41,517 nucleotides of DNA from Flexistipes sp. (GCF_036172515.1 NZ_JAXKVW010000017.1:1-41517); one strand, 5' to 3'. Numbered from the stretch's first letter, positions 8,036 to 18,430 are shown. The notes: generated from the letters alone by a model not told the origin. Numbers and translations are program-made.

Positions 8036-8064
8036 TTAGAAAATTCATGAAATTGTGTTAATAT
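8036..8064 (+). promoter_or_regulatory. Possible extended -10 promoter for the PilB-like gene
   Basis: TGTTAATAT (8056-8064) is an extended -10-like box. The -35 position (TTAGAA at 8036-8041, 17-base spacer) is weak. The predicted start would leave a leader of about 50 nt before the ATG at 8120. It could serve the head of the long plus-strand gene run. Confidence 0.3.
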
Positions 8065-8119
8065 AAAGTAATTTACGAAAATATTGTTTTTTTGTATACT
8101 TATTTTGCGGAGGATTTTT

Positions 8120-9670
8120 ATGAAGAAACTTGGTGAAATCCTGGTGGAAAAGGGACTCATTAGCCATGAGCAGCTTAATAAAGCGCTGAAAAGACAGTCT
8201 GAAACCGGTGACAGACTGGGGAAACTTCTCATTAAGATGGATATTGTATCCGAAGAACAGCTTTTCACGTTTTTGTCAAAACAGTATGGTGTTGTAATGT
8301 TTAACGAGCAGGAGCTGACAATACCCGCCGATGTGCAAAAGCTGGTTAAATATGATCTGGTGTATAATTACGGAATCATACCCTTCAAAGTGACCGACAA
8401 AGGTGTCCATATTGGATTTTCTGATTTCAGGGTTTTGAACGATATAGATGAGATTTCTTTTAAAACCGGAAAAAATGTTATTCCGGTACTATTTCCCGAC
8501 TCTATGTATGAAAAGATTCTGAGCGATATAAAAGAAATAGATTACGGCGAAGAAGACTATTATTTTCAGTCGTTTAAAAAGAAGATTGAAACAGAGTTCA
8601 ATAAAAGTGCAGGTGTTGAGGCTCTTTTATCTGCTATAGTATCTTTTGAGCCGAACCTTACAAAGGTTTTCTTTGCGGAAGGCTCTGCCCCGGCAATCAG
8701 AAAAATCGGAAGATTTTATAAACTGAACACCGATCCGATGAAGAAAGAGGATATTCTCAATTATATTAAATCGTTAACGGATGAGGCAACGAGAAAGACT
8801 TTACTTCACAAGAAAACGGTACGTTTTTATAAAACAATTGCCGGTAAAAACTTTTTCATAAATATAGTGAGACAGAAGAGCAGCTATCTGATCGTTTTAA
8901 CGATTACATCCAGTGAAATTCCTAAATTTAATAATCTCGGTTTCAAAGATGATGTTTCCAAGTATATACTGGAGCCTACGAAAGGCTTTTATTTTTTCAT
9001 TGCACCTTTAGGGCATGGCAAAGCCACAACAATGGCTTCTATAGTAAACCATTTTAACAAGTCCAAAACACGGAATATACTTTACCTGGAAAAGAAAGGC
9101 ATGTACGAGATTGCCTCTGACAAAAGCGTTGTTACTCAGCTTGATTTGGGTATGCGTACTTATAATAAAGAAAACTTTTTCAAAATAATATATGATATCG
9201 ATCCGGAAATTATATTTCTTATGGATATTGACAGTCTGGAAATACTGGACATGGCTCTGAAATTTGTGGAGTCGGGGAGAACCGTTTATGCATGTTATGA
9301 AGCGGGAAGCATCTCCGGAGCTCTGGAAAAACTTTTCCTGCTGGACAACAGTGAGAATAAATATTATGTGAATAAATTCGCAAGCCTCTTGCGGCTTGTT
9401 GTGAATTTCAGGCTGGTGCCGGTGGAAACAATAGAAAGGAAGGCTATGATTTATGAGTATATGTACAATTCATTTAAACTCAGAAAAGCCCTTATGGAAT
9501 CAAATTTTATGTATATAGATACTCAGCTGAGAGGAACAGCGGATTATATGCCTTTTGAAAAAATACTGGCAGAGTTTTACGTAAAAAAACTGATTGATCT
9601 GGATACTGCTGAAAACTACTCGCTTAATTTTGAGCTTTTTAAGAACTATGCGGGTATTAAAGAGAGCTGA
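8120..9670 (+). CDS. MshEN-domain PilB/GspE-like protein with degenerate ATPase site
   Basis: The start at 8120 has GGAGG 6 bases upstream. Residues 1-60 hold two tandem MshEN half-motifs (KLGEILVEKGLISHEQL and RLGKLLIKMDIVSEEQL), a fold that binds c-di-GMP in MshE/PilB relatives. The rest follows the secretion/pilus ATPase (T2SSE) layout, but the active site is eroded. The Walker A equivalent is APLGHGKATT (295-304): Lys301 is kept, while Ala302 replaces the Mg-binding Thr/Ser. The Walker B equivalent reads FLMDIDS (366-372) instead of GEIRD, the His box is missing, and no CxxC zinc motif is seen. It is probably not an active motor and more likely a regulatory or structural pseudo-ATPase. 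No pilus genes are adjacent. Its TGA overlaps the next ATG by one base. Confidence 0.75.
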   Translation: MKKLGEILVEKGLISHEQLNKALKRQSETGDRLGKLLIKMDIVSEEQLFTFLSKQYGVVMFNEQELTIPADVQKLVKYDLVYNYGIIPFKVTDKGVHIGFSDFRVLNDIDEISFKTGKNVIPVLFPDSMYEKILSDIKEIDYGEEDYYFQSFKKKIETEFNKSAGVEALLSAIVSFEPNLTKVFFAEGSAPAIRKIGRFYKLNTDPMKKEDILNYIKSLTDEATRKTLLHKKTVRFYKTIAGKNFFINIVRQKSSYLIVLTITSSEIPKFNNLGFKDDVSKYILEPTKGFYFFIAPLGHGKATTMASIVNHFNKSKTRNILYLEKKGMYEIASDKSVVTQLDLGMRTYNKENFFKIIYDIDPEIIFLMDIDSLEILDMALKFVESGRTVYACYEAGSISGALEKLFLLDNSENKYYVNKFASLLRLVVNFRLVPVETIERKAMIYEYMYNSFKLRKALMESNFMYIDTQLRGTADYMPFEKILAEFYVKKLIDLDTAENYSLNFELFKNYAGIKES

Positions 9671-11460
9671 TGGATATAAGAAAATATTTCCTGGAAAGTG
9701 AATATTTGCAGCGGTTTATTCCGAACTTTTCATTCAGAGATTACCAGGCTGATTTGGCTGAATATATTATGAATGCACTGGCTGACTATAATACGACTGT
9801 CATTGAGGCTCCCACCGGCTCCGGAAAAACACTGGCGTACCTGCTGCCGGTTTTTGAGCTTGGTCGTAAAACGATTGTGTCCACTAAAACCAAGCAGCTG
9901 ATGAGTCAGATATTGAATAAAGATATTCCGACAGTATCCGCTCTTTTCCCTGAGAAAGATACCGAGGTTGTGTCACTGAAGGGAAGGAAAAATTATTTTT
10001 GTTATTACAGGTATTTTAAGTTTATATCCCCTGATGCCGATATGTATCCGGATGTAATACGCTGGTATGAAAGCAATACCCCGGAAATCAGCGAGGTTCC
10101 GCAGCATCTTTTTGGTTTCAGCACTACTGAAAAGATGACAGCTGACAGTATGCAGTGTATAGGTGGCAAATGTCCGTATTTTGAAGTCTGTCCTTTTTAT
10201 CTGAAAAAAGCTGAAGCAGCTGATGCGGATATTGTTGTTACAAATCATTTCATGCTGCTCAGTGATATGGGGATGCGGTATAAAAATGATATGATGTATA
10301 ATTTTGAGTTTGCTGATAATATTATTTTTGATGAGGCACATTCCTTGCCGGATATTTTTCCTCAGTTTATCGGAGATGATGTTAATTTCGGCTCATTGAT
10401 GACTTTTCTGAAAGAAAACCGGGTTTTGATGAGTGAATCGACATACTCATTTTTTCAGAATAAGTTTGCAGGGATAAAAGGGGAGCTGGAATCGAAAAAG
10501 GTTATCAATGATAGAATACAGGATGAACTTGAAATATTTTTCAGTGAATTGAAAAGTCTTGCGGAATCAGATTTTGATGATGAAAATTATGAGTTGTACA
10601 AAAAATACAGGGATAAGTTTAAAAATATTTTCAATACCGAAGGGTTAAGGTTAATTGAGCCTCACAAAAACAGCTTCAGCTTGAAGAACCTCCCCTTAAG
10701 TGTTTCTGATTCATTTGGTGAGTCATTGGGAAAGATTTGTGTCAGTTCAATCTTTATAAGTGCAACGTTGTCGGTGAACGGCTCTTTTGATTATTTTTGC
10801 AACGAACTGGGTCTGTCTGATGTTGCCACCAAAAAGGTTGAGGGCGGGGGCGATTTTTTGAAAAACGGTGTATGCTGTATCCCCGAAAAAGAGTTTTACG
10901 GAGAAAAGAAACTTGAGGCTTATTTTTCCATTATTAAAAAGTTAGAGGGCGGATGCCTGATTATTTTTAACAGCCTGGAGATGATGAATAAGGTGTATAA
11001 TTATCTGCGCATGAAAAAAACAGGAAGGCAGCTGATACTGCAGACCGAAGTTGATTTGTCACAAATTGACATAACAGCTGAAACTGTTGTTTTGGGGTGT
11101 TCGATTGTGCGTGAAGGTATTGATTTTTCGGGAAATAACCTTAAATATGTTATCCTTGATAAGCTCCCATTTGAAAATATTTCTGATGTTTATCTTAATG
11201 CACGTAAAGAAGCCTTTGAAAAAGAATATGGGAACGCATTTATGAATTTCTATTTGCCACGTGCAGTAATTTACTTTAAACAGGCTGTGGGAAGATTAAT
11301 AAGGCATGAAGATGATAACGGTGCCTGGATAATCCTCGATAACAGGGTATTGACAAAAGCCTACGGTAAATATTTTATGGACGTACTAAAAGATGTGCAG
11401 GTATGTCACAGATTAAGCGATTTGCCGTCTTTTGCAGGAGGTAACAATGAGTTACATTAA
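9670..11460 (+). CDS. DinG/XPD-type ATP-dependent DNA helicase
   Basis: The 596-residue superfamily-2 helicase has Walker A APTGSGKT (47-54), a DEAH box at 221-224 and motif VI QAVGRLIR (from 538). Four Cys (111, 163, 168, 174) lie between motifs I and II in the spacing of the [4Fe-4S] cluster found in DinG and XPD relatives. Such enzymes unwind 5'-to-3' and act on R-loops, D-loops or damaged DNA. There is no N-terminal exonuclease domain, so it is closer to YoaA/DinG than to Firmicute DinG. It is translationally coupled to the gene before it (TGATG), and its end overlaps pgi by 14 bases. Confidence 0.88.
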   Translation: MDIRKYFLESEYLQRFIPNFSFRDYQADLAEYIMNALADYNTTVIEAPTGSGKTLAYLLPVFELGRKTIVSTKTKQLMSQILNKDIPTVSALFPEKDTEVVSLKGRKNYFCYYRYFKFISPDADMYPDVIRWYESNTPEISEVPQHLFGFSTTEKMTADSMQCIGGKCPYFEVCPFYLKKAEAADADIVVTNHFMLLSDMGMRYKNDMMYNFEFADNIIFDEAHSLPDIFPQFIGDDVNFGSLMTFLKENRVLMSESTYSFFQNKFAGIKGELESKKVINDRIQDELEIFFSELKSLAESDFDDENYELYKKYRDKFKNIFNTEGLRLIEPHKNSFSLKNLPLSVSDSFGESLGKICVSSIFISATLSVNGSFDYFCNELGLSDVATKKVEGGGDFLKNGVCCIPEKEFYGEKKLEAYFSIIKKLEGGCLIIFNSLEMMNKVYNYLRMKKTGRQLILQTEVDLSQIDITAETVVLGCSIVREGIDFSGNNLKYVILDKLPFENISDVYLNARKEAFEKEYGNAFMNFYLPRAVIYFKQAVGRLIRHEDDNGAWIILDNRVLTKAYGKYFMDVLKDVQVCHRLSDLPSFAGGNNELH

Positions 11461-12808
11461 ACTGGACTATAATTACACTATGTCTGAGTTTCTGGAAAAC
11501 GGACTCACGGATGAGGAGCTGGAAGAATCCAAAGATGCTGCTAAAAAAGGGCTGTCGGATTTTATTACCCTTAGTGAAGAAAGCGAAGTGGGGTTTTCTC
11601 ACCTGCCAGAGTTTGATCTGTCTCAGATAAAGGAGACGGTTAAAGCTTCCAAAGGACAATATAACGATCTGATAATAGTGGGTATAGGCGGTTCATCCCT
11701 TGGAGTGGAAGCTGTGACCAATGCACTTCTGCCGCATGGATACAACGCTCTTTCTTTCGGAGAGAGGGGGTGTCTGCCCAGGGTATGGTTTGCCGATAAT
11801 GTTGATCCTCATAAACTTTACTGGATATTAAAAAAGTGTGAGGCTGAAGATACACTTGTGTGTGTTATTACCAAATCGGGCAGTACAGTTGAGACAATTT
11901 CCAATTTTTCAATAATTTACAAGTGGCTTAATGAAAATCTAAAAGACCCTTTTTCCCATATTTATGTTATTACCGACCCTGAAAAAGGCCCTCTGAGAGA
12001 ATTTGCTGAAATGCATAATATAAAAACATTTTCCATCCCGTCCAATGTTGGGGGGAGATTTTCAGTACTAAGTCCGGTGGGAATTGTGCCGGCGGCGTTG
12101 CTCGGTCTTGATATTGACCGTATGATGGAAGGGGCTGAGGAAATTGTTAAGTCGGAAAAGGAAAAAATACTCCATTTATCTGCAATTTATCTCAGTTTTA
12201 TCAAAAGAGGGTTAAACATAAACGTTATGATGCCTTATACTTCGAGACTGAAATCTTTCTGTGAATGGTTTTCCCAGCTGTGGTCTGAAAGTCTGGGGAA
12301 ACGATACACTAAAGACGGCTCAGAAATTAATGCAGGTACAACGCCGGTGGGGGCAGTTGGAGCAAATGACCAGCATTCCCAGCTTCAGCTGTATAAAGAA
12401 GGACCTTCGGACAAACTGATTACATTTGTGGAGTTGGGCAGTCATGATTTTGATGCAGAAATTCAGGCTGGATTTCATCCTGAATTTTCCTATCTTACGG
12501 GTCACTCACTGGGGCAGCTGATGAATTATGAACTTCATGCTACTGAACTGTCTTTACGTAAAGCCGGTAAACCTTCACTAAAACTTGTGATGGACGGTGT
12601 CGATGAATGTTCTGTGGGTAAGCTTTTTATGCTTATGCAGTATGTAGTGGCTGTGACCGGGCTTTCTATGGATATAAATCCGTTTGACCAGCCGGGAGTG
12701 GAGGAAGGAAAACACTTTGCCTATGGTATGCTTGGCAGAGAAGGTTTTGAAGAAAAGAAAAAAGAGTTTGATGATCAGTATATAAAATCAGATGAATACA
12801 TCCTTTGA
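11447..12808 (+). CDS. pgi: Glucose-6-phosphate isomerase
   Basis: The enzyme interconverts glucose-6-phosphate and fructose-6-phosphate. The 453-residue product shows the family signatures: IGGSSLGVEA, a sugar-phosphate loop TKSGSTVET, GGRFSVLSPVG and the catalytic region GANDQHSQLQLY. The length matches the shorter Bacillus/thermophile type rather than the 550-residue E. coli type. The start at 11447 is fixed by AGGAGG at 11436-11441; an in-frame codon at 11432 precedes that site. Fructose-6-phosphate also feeds amino-sugar synthesis, which links it to glmM downstream. Confidence 0.94.
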   Translation: MSYIKLDYNYTMSEFLENGLTDEELEESKDAAKKGLSDFITLSEESEVGFSHLPEFDLSQIKETVKASKGQYNDLIIVGIGGSSLGVEAVTNALLPHGYNALSFGERGCLPRVWFADNVDPHKLYWILKKCEAEDTLVCVITKSGSTVETISNFSIIYKWLNENLKDPFSHIYVITDPEKGPLREFAEMHNIKTFSIPSNVGGRFSVLSPVGIVPAALLGLDIDRMMEGAEEIVKSEKEKILHLSAIYLSFIKRGLNINVMMPYTSRLKSFCEWFSQLWSESLGKRYTKDGSEINAGTTPVGAVGANDQHSQLQLYKEGPSDKLITFVELGSHDFDAEIQAGFHPEFSYLTGHSLGQLMNYELHATELSLRKAGKPSLKLVMDGVDECSVGKLFMLMQYVVAVTGLSMDINPFDQPGVEEGKHFAYGMLGREGFEEKKKEFDDQYIKSDEYIL

Positions 12809-14036
12809 AAGAAAACTGTATGAAAGGCTGAGTGAGTTCAGGAACAAAAAATTTGTTGTTGGTTTTTCCGGCGGCAGAGATTCATCTGCTTTGCTTCATT
12901 TTCTGAACCGCTTCAGGGATGAATTTTCTTTTGAACTGTATCCTTGTCATGTAAACCACCGACTCAGAAAGAATGCCGGTGAGGATGAAGGATTTGCGTT
13001 AAAAGTGTGCAGAGAGCATTCTCTGAAGCTTGAAGTTATAAGCGGGGACGTGAAGAATATTGCAGAAACACAGGGCATAAGTGCAGAGCAGGCTGCCAGG
13101 AAGTTCAGAATCGAAAGTTTTACAAAGCTAAAGGAAAAGTATAATGCCGATTATATAATTACAGCTCACCACATGGATGATTTGATTGAAACGTTCTTTC
13201 TGAAAATTTTTCAGGGTACGACTGTGTATAATCTTAAAGGTTTTAACCTTGAAAGCGGAACTTTTCTCAGGCCAATGCTGGAAATCAGCGGAGATGAGAT
13301 AGATGAATATATTGATAAATACAGGATAATGTATGTTAATGATCCTACAAACAAAGATATAAATATACCAAGGAACTGGATCAGACATAAAATTATTCCG
13401 GAAATTAAAGAATATAACCCCGGGTACCTTAAAAATATTCTGAAACTGCAGAATGAGTCGAGTGTACTGGACGGATATCTGAGCTCGAAAGTTGAAAAGG
13501 TTCAGGTGAGGAAAAACGGAGCGGTATACACAATCAATCTGAATGATTTTAATACGCTCAGTGAATATGAAAAACGATATCTTGTCAGTGCTGTTATCGC
13601 TGATTTTTGCAGACCGGGAAAGCAGATTATAGAGAATATTCTGGGCATTAGTAACAAAAGAGAGTCGAGAAGGATAAATCTTCCGAACGATTTTATATTT
13701 GAAAAATCGTATAGTTATATTTACTTTTTTCCTTCATCCGCTGTGGAAAGTTATGAATATTTAAAAAAACCTTCCGAAAAGGTTGTAATTTTGTCAAAAA
13801 TAGGTAAAATCATAACTTTTGGTAATGATTTAAAAAATAAAAGTCTGAGAGTGCGTAACAGAAGAAAAGGAGACCGTTTCGGAAGAAAAAAATTAAAAGA
13901 TCTTTTCATAGATGCAGGCAAAGATCTTTTTGTAAGAGACACTTCTGTTATTGTTGAGAAAGAAGGGGAAATTATTTTTGTGGAAGGCTTATCAGACAGT
14001 AAAAATATACGAATTGATAAAATCAGTCAGGGGTAA
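12792..14036 (+). CDS. tilS: tRNA(Ile)-lysidine synthetase
   Basis: TilS modifies C34 of the CAU-anticodon tRNA-Ile to lysidine so that it reads AUA. The 414-residue protein carries the PP-loop SGGRDS (26-31) in the N-type ATP pyrophosphatase domain, a HHMDD segment, and a C-terminal substrate-binding region ending in a TilS-C-like domain (RNRRKGDRFG). It overlaps pgi by 17 bases and is followed by hpt and ftsH, an order conserved in many bacteria. Confidence 0.93.
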   Translation: MNTSFERKLYERLSEFRNKKFVVGFSGGRDSSALLHFLNRFRDEFSFELYPCHVNHRLRKNAGEDEGFALKVCREHSLKLEVISGDVKNIAETQGISAEQAARKFRIESFTKLKEKYNADYIITAHHMDDLIETFFLKIFQGTTVYNLKGFNLESGTFLRPMLEISGDEIDEYIDKYRIMYVNDPTNKDINIPRNWIRHKIIPEIKEYNPGYLKNILKLQNESSVLDGYLSSKVEKVQVRKNGAVYTINLNDFNTLSEYEKRYLVSAVIADFCRPGKQIIENILGISNKRESRRINLPNDFIFEKSYSYIYFFPSSAVESYEYLKKPSEKVVILSKIGKIITFGNDLKNKSLRVRNRRKGDRFGRKKLKDLFIDAGKDLFVRDTSVIVEKEGEIIFVEGLSDSKNIRIDKISQG

Positions 14037-14038
14037 AC

Positions 14039-14569
14039 ATGAAGGCAGAAGGTCTTGATATTTTTCTTGGAGAAAAAGAGATAAGAGAAAAAGTGAAAGA
14101 ACTCGGGCAGAAGATAACAGAAGATTTTAAGGGTGAAGACGTACTTCTCGTTGGGGTTTTAAAAGGCTCGTGGATTTTTTTAGCCGACCTTGCAAGAGAA
14201 ATTGATACAAATGTTGAAATCAGTTTTATTTCGGTATCCAGTTATGCCGGAAAAAAGACTGTCAGCAGCGGCGTTGTAAGGCTTTTATGCGATATAGACA
14301 GGCCGCTGGATAGCCGCAATGTTATTTTGGTGGAGGATATTGTTGATACCGGTCTTACTCTGAGCTATCTGAAAAAGCTTTTATATGTTCGTAATCCCAG
14401 CACCATAAAAATCTGTACGCTTCTTGATAAACCGTCCAGAAGGCTTGCTGATATTAATCCTGATTATGCAGGGTTTGAAATACCGGACGAATTTGTTGTG
14501 GGGTACGGTCTGGATTATGACGGAAAATATCGGAATTTAAAAAATGTATGCAAATTAAAGGTTAAATAA
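14039..14569 (+). CDS. hpt: Hypoxanthine phosphoribosyltransferase
   Basis: This purine salvage enzyme transfers hypoxanthine or guanine to PRPP. The 176-residue protein shows VLKGSWIFLADL near the N-terminus and the PRPP-binding motif VILVEDIVDTGLTL (Glu99, Asp100, Asp103). Both length and motifs are standard. It starts 2 bases after tilS, with GGGG ahead of the ATG, and sits in the tilS-hpt-ftsH cluster. Confidence 0.93.
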   Translation: MKAEGLDIFLGEKEIREKVKELGQKITEDFKGEDVLLVGVLKGSWIFLADLAREIDTNVEISFISVSSYAGKKTVSSGVVRLLCDIDRPLDSRNVILVEDIVDTGLTLSYLKKLLYVRNPSTIKICTLLDKPSRRLADINPDYAGFEIPDEFVVGYGLDYDGKYRNLKNVCKLKVK

Positions 14570-14582
14570 TTGAGGAGGAATG

Positions 14583-16487
14583 ATGAAAAATAACTTTTTC
14601 AAAAATATTACACTGTGGTTCGTCATCGCCCTTTTAATGGTGATGATGTTCAACTTTTTTAATACAGGACAGGGGGTCAGGGAAAAGATATCCTATACGG
14701 CTTTCCTTGAAAAGGTTCAGAAGGGGAATATAAAAACCGTTGTTATAAAGGAACAACATGTAACAGGTGAATTTGCAGATGGAACTCAGTTTGAGACCTA
14801 TACTCCCAAAGATTCCGGAATGGTTAGTATTCTCAGGGAAAACAATGTCCAGATTTTTGCCAAACCGCCGGAGCAAAACCCGTGGTATGTTCAGGTTCTT
14901 ATATCCTGGCTTCCTTTTATACTGCTGATCGGCATATGGATATTTTTTATGCGGCAGATGCAGGGTGGAAGTGGAAAGGCTTTTAATTTCGGCAAAAGCA
15001 AAGCAAAGCTTCTGACCAAAGATCAGCAGAAAGTTACTTTTAAAGATGTAGCCGGCGCTGATGAGGCTAAGGAGGAGCTTGAAGAGATAATAGAATTTCT
15101 CAAAGAGCCTCAGAAATTTCAGAAACTCGGAGGCAGGATTCCCAAGGGTGTTTTATTGGTGGGGCCTCCCGGAACCGGGAAAACACTGCTTGCAAAAGCT
15201 GTGGCCGGTGAGGCGGGTGTTCCTTATTTCAGTATAAGTGGTTCTGATTTTGTGGAAATGTTTGTCGGTGTGGGAGCATCGAGAGTAAGGGATTTGTTCG
15301 AGCAGGGAAAGAAAAATGCTCCCTGCATTATTTTCATGGATGAGCTGGATGCCGTTGGCAGGCACAGAGGTGCCGGTCTTGGAGGCGGGCATGATGAAAG
15401 GGAACAGACCCTTAATCAGCTTCTTGTTGAAATGGACGGATTTGAGTCCACCGAAGGTGTGATTTTGATAGCGGCAACAAACAGACCGGATGTTCTCGAC
15501 CCGGCTTTACTGCGTCCGGGACGATTTGACAGACAGGTTGTTGTTCCGCCGCCGGACAGAAAAGGTAGACTGGAAATTCTTCAGGTTCATGCTAAAAAAA
15601 TACCTTTGTCCGATGATGTTGATCTTGATATTGTGGCAAAAGGTACACCGGGATTTGCAGGTGCGGAACTGGCTAATCTTGTTAACGAAGCTTCCCTGCT
15701 TGCTGCACGACAAAACAGAGATAAAGTCACGATGGATGATTTCGAAGAAGCTAAAGACAAGGTAATGATGGGTAAGGAGCGCAGAAGTATTGTGATCTCA
15801 GATGAGGAGAAGAAAAATACGGCATATCATGAGGCCGGTCATGCTATTGTGGCAATACTGACCCCGGGAGCGGATCCTTTGCATAAAGTCAGTATTATTC
15901 CCAGAGGAATGGCACTTGGTGTTACCCAGCAGCTGCCAGAGGACGACAGATATATGCACACCAAAGAGTATCTTCTCGGAAGGCTGGCTGTTCTTATGGG
16001 CGGAAGAGCTGCGGAAGAGCTTGTTTTCGACAGACTTACCACCGGGGCAGGCAATGATATAAGCAGAGCAACGGATATTGCCAGAAAGATGGTTTGTTCC
16101 TGGGGGATGAGCAGTAAAATCGGGCCACTGTTTTTCGGCAAAAAAGATGACGCTGTGTTTCTCGGTAAAGAGATTTCATCTTCAAAGGATTACAGTGAAA
16201 AAACAGCTGTAATGATAGACGAAGAGATAAAAACTATAGTATCCAACAGTTACAAGAGAGCCACAAATATATTGAAAGAAAATTTTAATCTGCTTGAACA
16301 AACTGCTCAGCTTCTTTTGGAAAAAGAAACCATTGAAAATAAAGATATTCAGGATTTAATCAAAAAACTGAATGAAGATGAAGAGGAAAATAAGGAAGCT
16401 GAAGACGAGAATGAAGAGAAAAAAGAAGATAGTCAGAAAGGTGGAAATGTAGAAGATGAGCCGGTTCCTCCAACTGATCAGCAATGA
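14583..16487 (+). CDS. ftsH: ATP-dependent zinc metalloprotease FtsH
   Basis: This membrane-anchored AAA+ protease degrades misfolded membrane proteins and regulators such as LpxC. The 634-residue protein has two membrane helices (about 9-26 and 105-123) around a periplasmic domain, Walker A GPPGTGKT (194-201), Walker B FMDELDA, an arginine-finger region RPGRFDR and the zinc site HEAGH (416-420). The acidic, low-complexity C-terminal tail is typical. Of two adjacent ATGs (14580 and 14583), the second has the better distance from GAGGAGG. The 3' end overlaps folP by 32 bases. Confidence 0.97.
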   Translation: MKNNFFKNITLWFVIALLMVMMFNFFNTGQGVREKISYTAFLEKVQKGNIKTVVIKEQHVTGEFADGTQFETYTPKDSGMVSILRENNVQIFAKPPEQNPWYVQVLISWLPFILLIGIWIFFMRQMQGGSGKAFNFGKSKAKLLTKDQQKVTFKDVAGADEAKEELEEIIEFLKEPQKFQKLGGRIPKGVLLVGPPGTGKTLLAKAVAGEAGVPYFSISGSDFVEMFVGVGASRVRDLFEQGKKNAPCIIFMDELDAVGRHRGAGLGGGHDEREQTLNQLLVEMDGFESTEGVILIAATNRPDVLDPALLRPGRFDRQVVVPPPDRKGRLEILQVHAKKIPLSDDVDLDIVAKGTPGFAGAELANLVNEASLLAARQNRDKVTMDDFEEAKDKVMMGKERRSIVISDEEKKNTAYHEAGHAIVAILTPGADPLHKVSIIPRGMALGVTQQLPEDDRYMHTKEYLLGRLAVLMGGRAAEELVFDRLTTGAGNDISRATDIARKMVCSWGMSSKIGPLFFGKKDDAVFLGKEISSSKDYSEKTAVMIDEEIKTIVSNSYKRATNILKENFNLLEQTAQLLLEKETIENKDIQDLIKKLNEDEEENKEAEDENEEKKEDSQKGGNVEDEPVPPTDQQ

Positions 16488-17652
16488 TGCTGAGCGGTTA
16501 AAATATGAATTTAAGCGTATAGGTGTAGATGAATACGCCTTTAAAATGGCAGGAAAGGGGAAATCTCTGAATATAAAAGTCAGGGATCTCATCCCTGCTC
16601 AGGCCAATATTATCAAGCAGGAATCGCTGGCTGCAGGTATGGATGCTGCTGTCAGCAGGGGAACCGTTGGTTGTAATGTAAACAAAACAGACCTTCTTTT
16701 GATGGGTAACGCAATACAGTATAAACGTTTGATTGACAGACTTAAAGTTCAGCCGTATTCTTTAAAGTTACTTGCTGAAGAACTGTTTAACTTTTTGGGC
16801 AAGAAGAAAAATAGGATGTTGATTATTCCATCAGGCGAGTTGGCTCTCGATGAGCCTGAGATTATGGGAATCCTTAATGTTACCCCGGACTCATTCAGTG
16901 ACGGCGGTGAGTATTTATTGCATACCGACTATAAGCGCCGTATAGATGAAATAAATGCCGCTGGTGTTAAGGTTATCGATATTGGCGGAGAATCATCCCG
17001 ACCGGGCTCGACCCCTGTGGATGCGGAAACGGAAAAAGAGAGGATTGCCGGTGCTGTTGAATATGCTTTGAGCATCGGTTTAAAGGTATCTGTTGATACG
17101 TATAAGTCGGCAGTTGCCGAGGACGTGCTGAAAAAAGGCGCAGATATAATTAACGATATCAGCGGTTTTAAATTTGACCGGGATATGCCGAAAGTTTGCG
17201 CGGATTATGGTGCAGCCGTGTGCCTTATGCATACAAGCAGTACACCTGATAAAATGCAGCAAAAAACGGATTATGCTAATTTTCTGGAAGAAGTAAAAGC
17301 CTATTTATTCGACTCTGCAGAAATGGCTCTAAAAGCCGGGATAAAGGAAGAGAGTATAATTTTGGATCCAGGGTTCGGATTTGGCAAGAAACTTAATGAT
17401 AATTATCTTTTGTTGAAATATCTTGATGAGTTTACATCTACGGGGCTGCCGATATTGATTGGTGTTTCCAGAAAATCTATGATAAACAGGGTTGTGGATA
17501 AATCTCCCGGTGAAACTGCACTGGCATCAAAAATTGCTGAAACCATTGCTTTGGTTAAGGGTGCAGATATTGTGAGAACCCATGATATATCGGAAACTTT
17601 GGATATGGTTAAAATAATACGCGAATACAGGAAGGCAGATCCTGATGGTTGA
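16456..17652 (+). CDS. folP: Dihydropteroate synthase with N-terminal extension
   Basis: FolP joins p-aminobenzoate to dihydropterin pyrophosphate in folate synthesis. The catalytic TIM barrel starts at residue 136 ([16 protein letters not shown]) and contains [28 protein letters not shown] and GVSRKSM. Residues 1-130 are an extra domain ([24 protein letters not shown] and QPYSLK are its clearest parts) that E. coli FolP (282 aa) lacks. Similar long forms occur in Deltaproteobacteria-like lineages, to my knowledge. The ATG lies inside the 3' end of ftsH; a shorter product starting near 16816 is possible but would discard this conserved-looking domain. Confidence 0.9.
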   Translation: MSRFLQLISNDAERLKYEFKRIGVDEYAFKMAGKGKSLNIKVRDLIPAQANIIKQESLAAGMDAAVSRGTVGCNVNKTDLLLMGNAIQYKRLIDRLKVQPYSLKLLAEELFNFLGKKKNRMLIIPSGELALDEPEIMGILNVTPDSFSDGGEYLLHTDYKRRIDEINAAGVKVIDIGGESSRPGSTPVDAETEKERIAGAVEYALSIGLKVSVDTYKSAVAEDVLKKGADIINDISGFKFDRDMPKVCADYGAAVCLMHTSSTPDKMQQKTDYANFLEEVKAYLFDSAEMALKAGIKEESIILDPGFGFGKKLNDNYLLLKYLDEFTSTGLPILIGVSRKSMINRVVDKSPGETALASKIAETIALVKGADIVRTHDISETLDMVKIIREYRKADPDG

Positions 17653-18430
17653 TATATTTTCCGTTGTTTCTTTGATTGACGTTCTGGATATAGCCATTAT
17701 CAGCTATATTATTTACAGACTTCTTCTCCTTATTAAAGGCACCAGAGCCTTTAATATGTTGTTCGGCATAATTTTTCTGATATTCATGTCTTTTGTTGCG
17801 AAGTATCTTGGATTGAAAACCACCAGCTGGGTTTTGAGTAATTTCTCCGGTTATCTGTTTCTGACAATAATAATCCTGTTTCAGCCTGAAATAAGACGGG
17901 CGCTTGCCTTTATCGGTGAGACGAAAATGTTCGGTTACCAGGGAGAAAACATTGCCCAAACTATAGATGAGATAGTTAAGGCCGCAACAATTCTTGCTAA
18001 CAGGCAGATAGGGGCTTTAATTGTTTTACAGCGTGATACAGAGTTGTCACATTATATACAGGCCGGCACAGTGCTGGATTCAGTTGTGGGAAAAGACCTT
18101 CTCATAAGTCTTTTTATTCCATATTCGCCGCTGCATGACGGAGCAGTTATTATCTCGGAAGGTAAAATAAAATATGCCGGTTCAATTTTACCTCTCACCA
18201 AACATGAAGATATAGACAAAAAATTCGGCACAAGGCACAGAGCGGCCTTGGGAATAACGGAAGAGACAGATGCTGTAAGTATTGTTGTAAGTGAAGAAAG
18301 GGGCACAATATCTGTAGCGTATAAAGGCAATATTACCTCAGAACTGGACGCAGATATGCTTAGGGATACATTGTATAATATTTACCAACATCCGGGTAAA
18401 TCGAAGAGTAAAAAAAATGCTGCTGAATAA
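17645..18430 (+). CDS. cdaA: Diadenylate cyclase (c-di-AMP synthase) CdaA
   Basis: CdaA converts two ATP to the second messenger c-di-AMP. The 261-residue protein has about three N-terminal membrane helices (to roughly residue 80) followed by the DAC domain, with the catalytic DGA (165-167) in PLHDGAVII and RHR (197-199) in GTRHRAALG. Its ATG overlaps the folP stop by 8 bases, and cdaR and glmM follow. That is the same trio known from Firmicutes, where CdaR and GlmM modulate CdaA. No recognised c-di-AMP phosphodiesterase is in the window. Confidence 0.95.
   Translation: MVDIFSVVSLIDVLDIAIISYIIYRLLLLIKGTRAFNMLFGIIFLIFMSFVAKYLGLKTTSWVLSNFSGYLFLTIIILFQPEIRRALAFIGETKMFGYQGENIAQTIDEIVKAATILANRQIGALIVLQRDTELSHYIQAGTVLDSVVGKDLLISLFIPYSPLHDGAVIISEGKIKYAGSILPLTKHEDIDKKFGTRHRAALGITEETDAVSIVVSEERGTISVAYKGNITSELDADMLRDTLYNIYQHPGKSKSKKNAAE

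Noticed and set aside
15153-15392. Minus-strand ORFs inside ftsH and other plus-strand genes
   Set aside because: They follow codon structure of the real genes on the opposite strand and show no recognisable domain.
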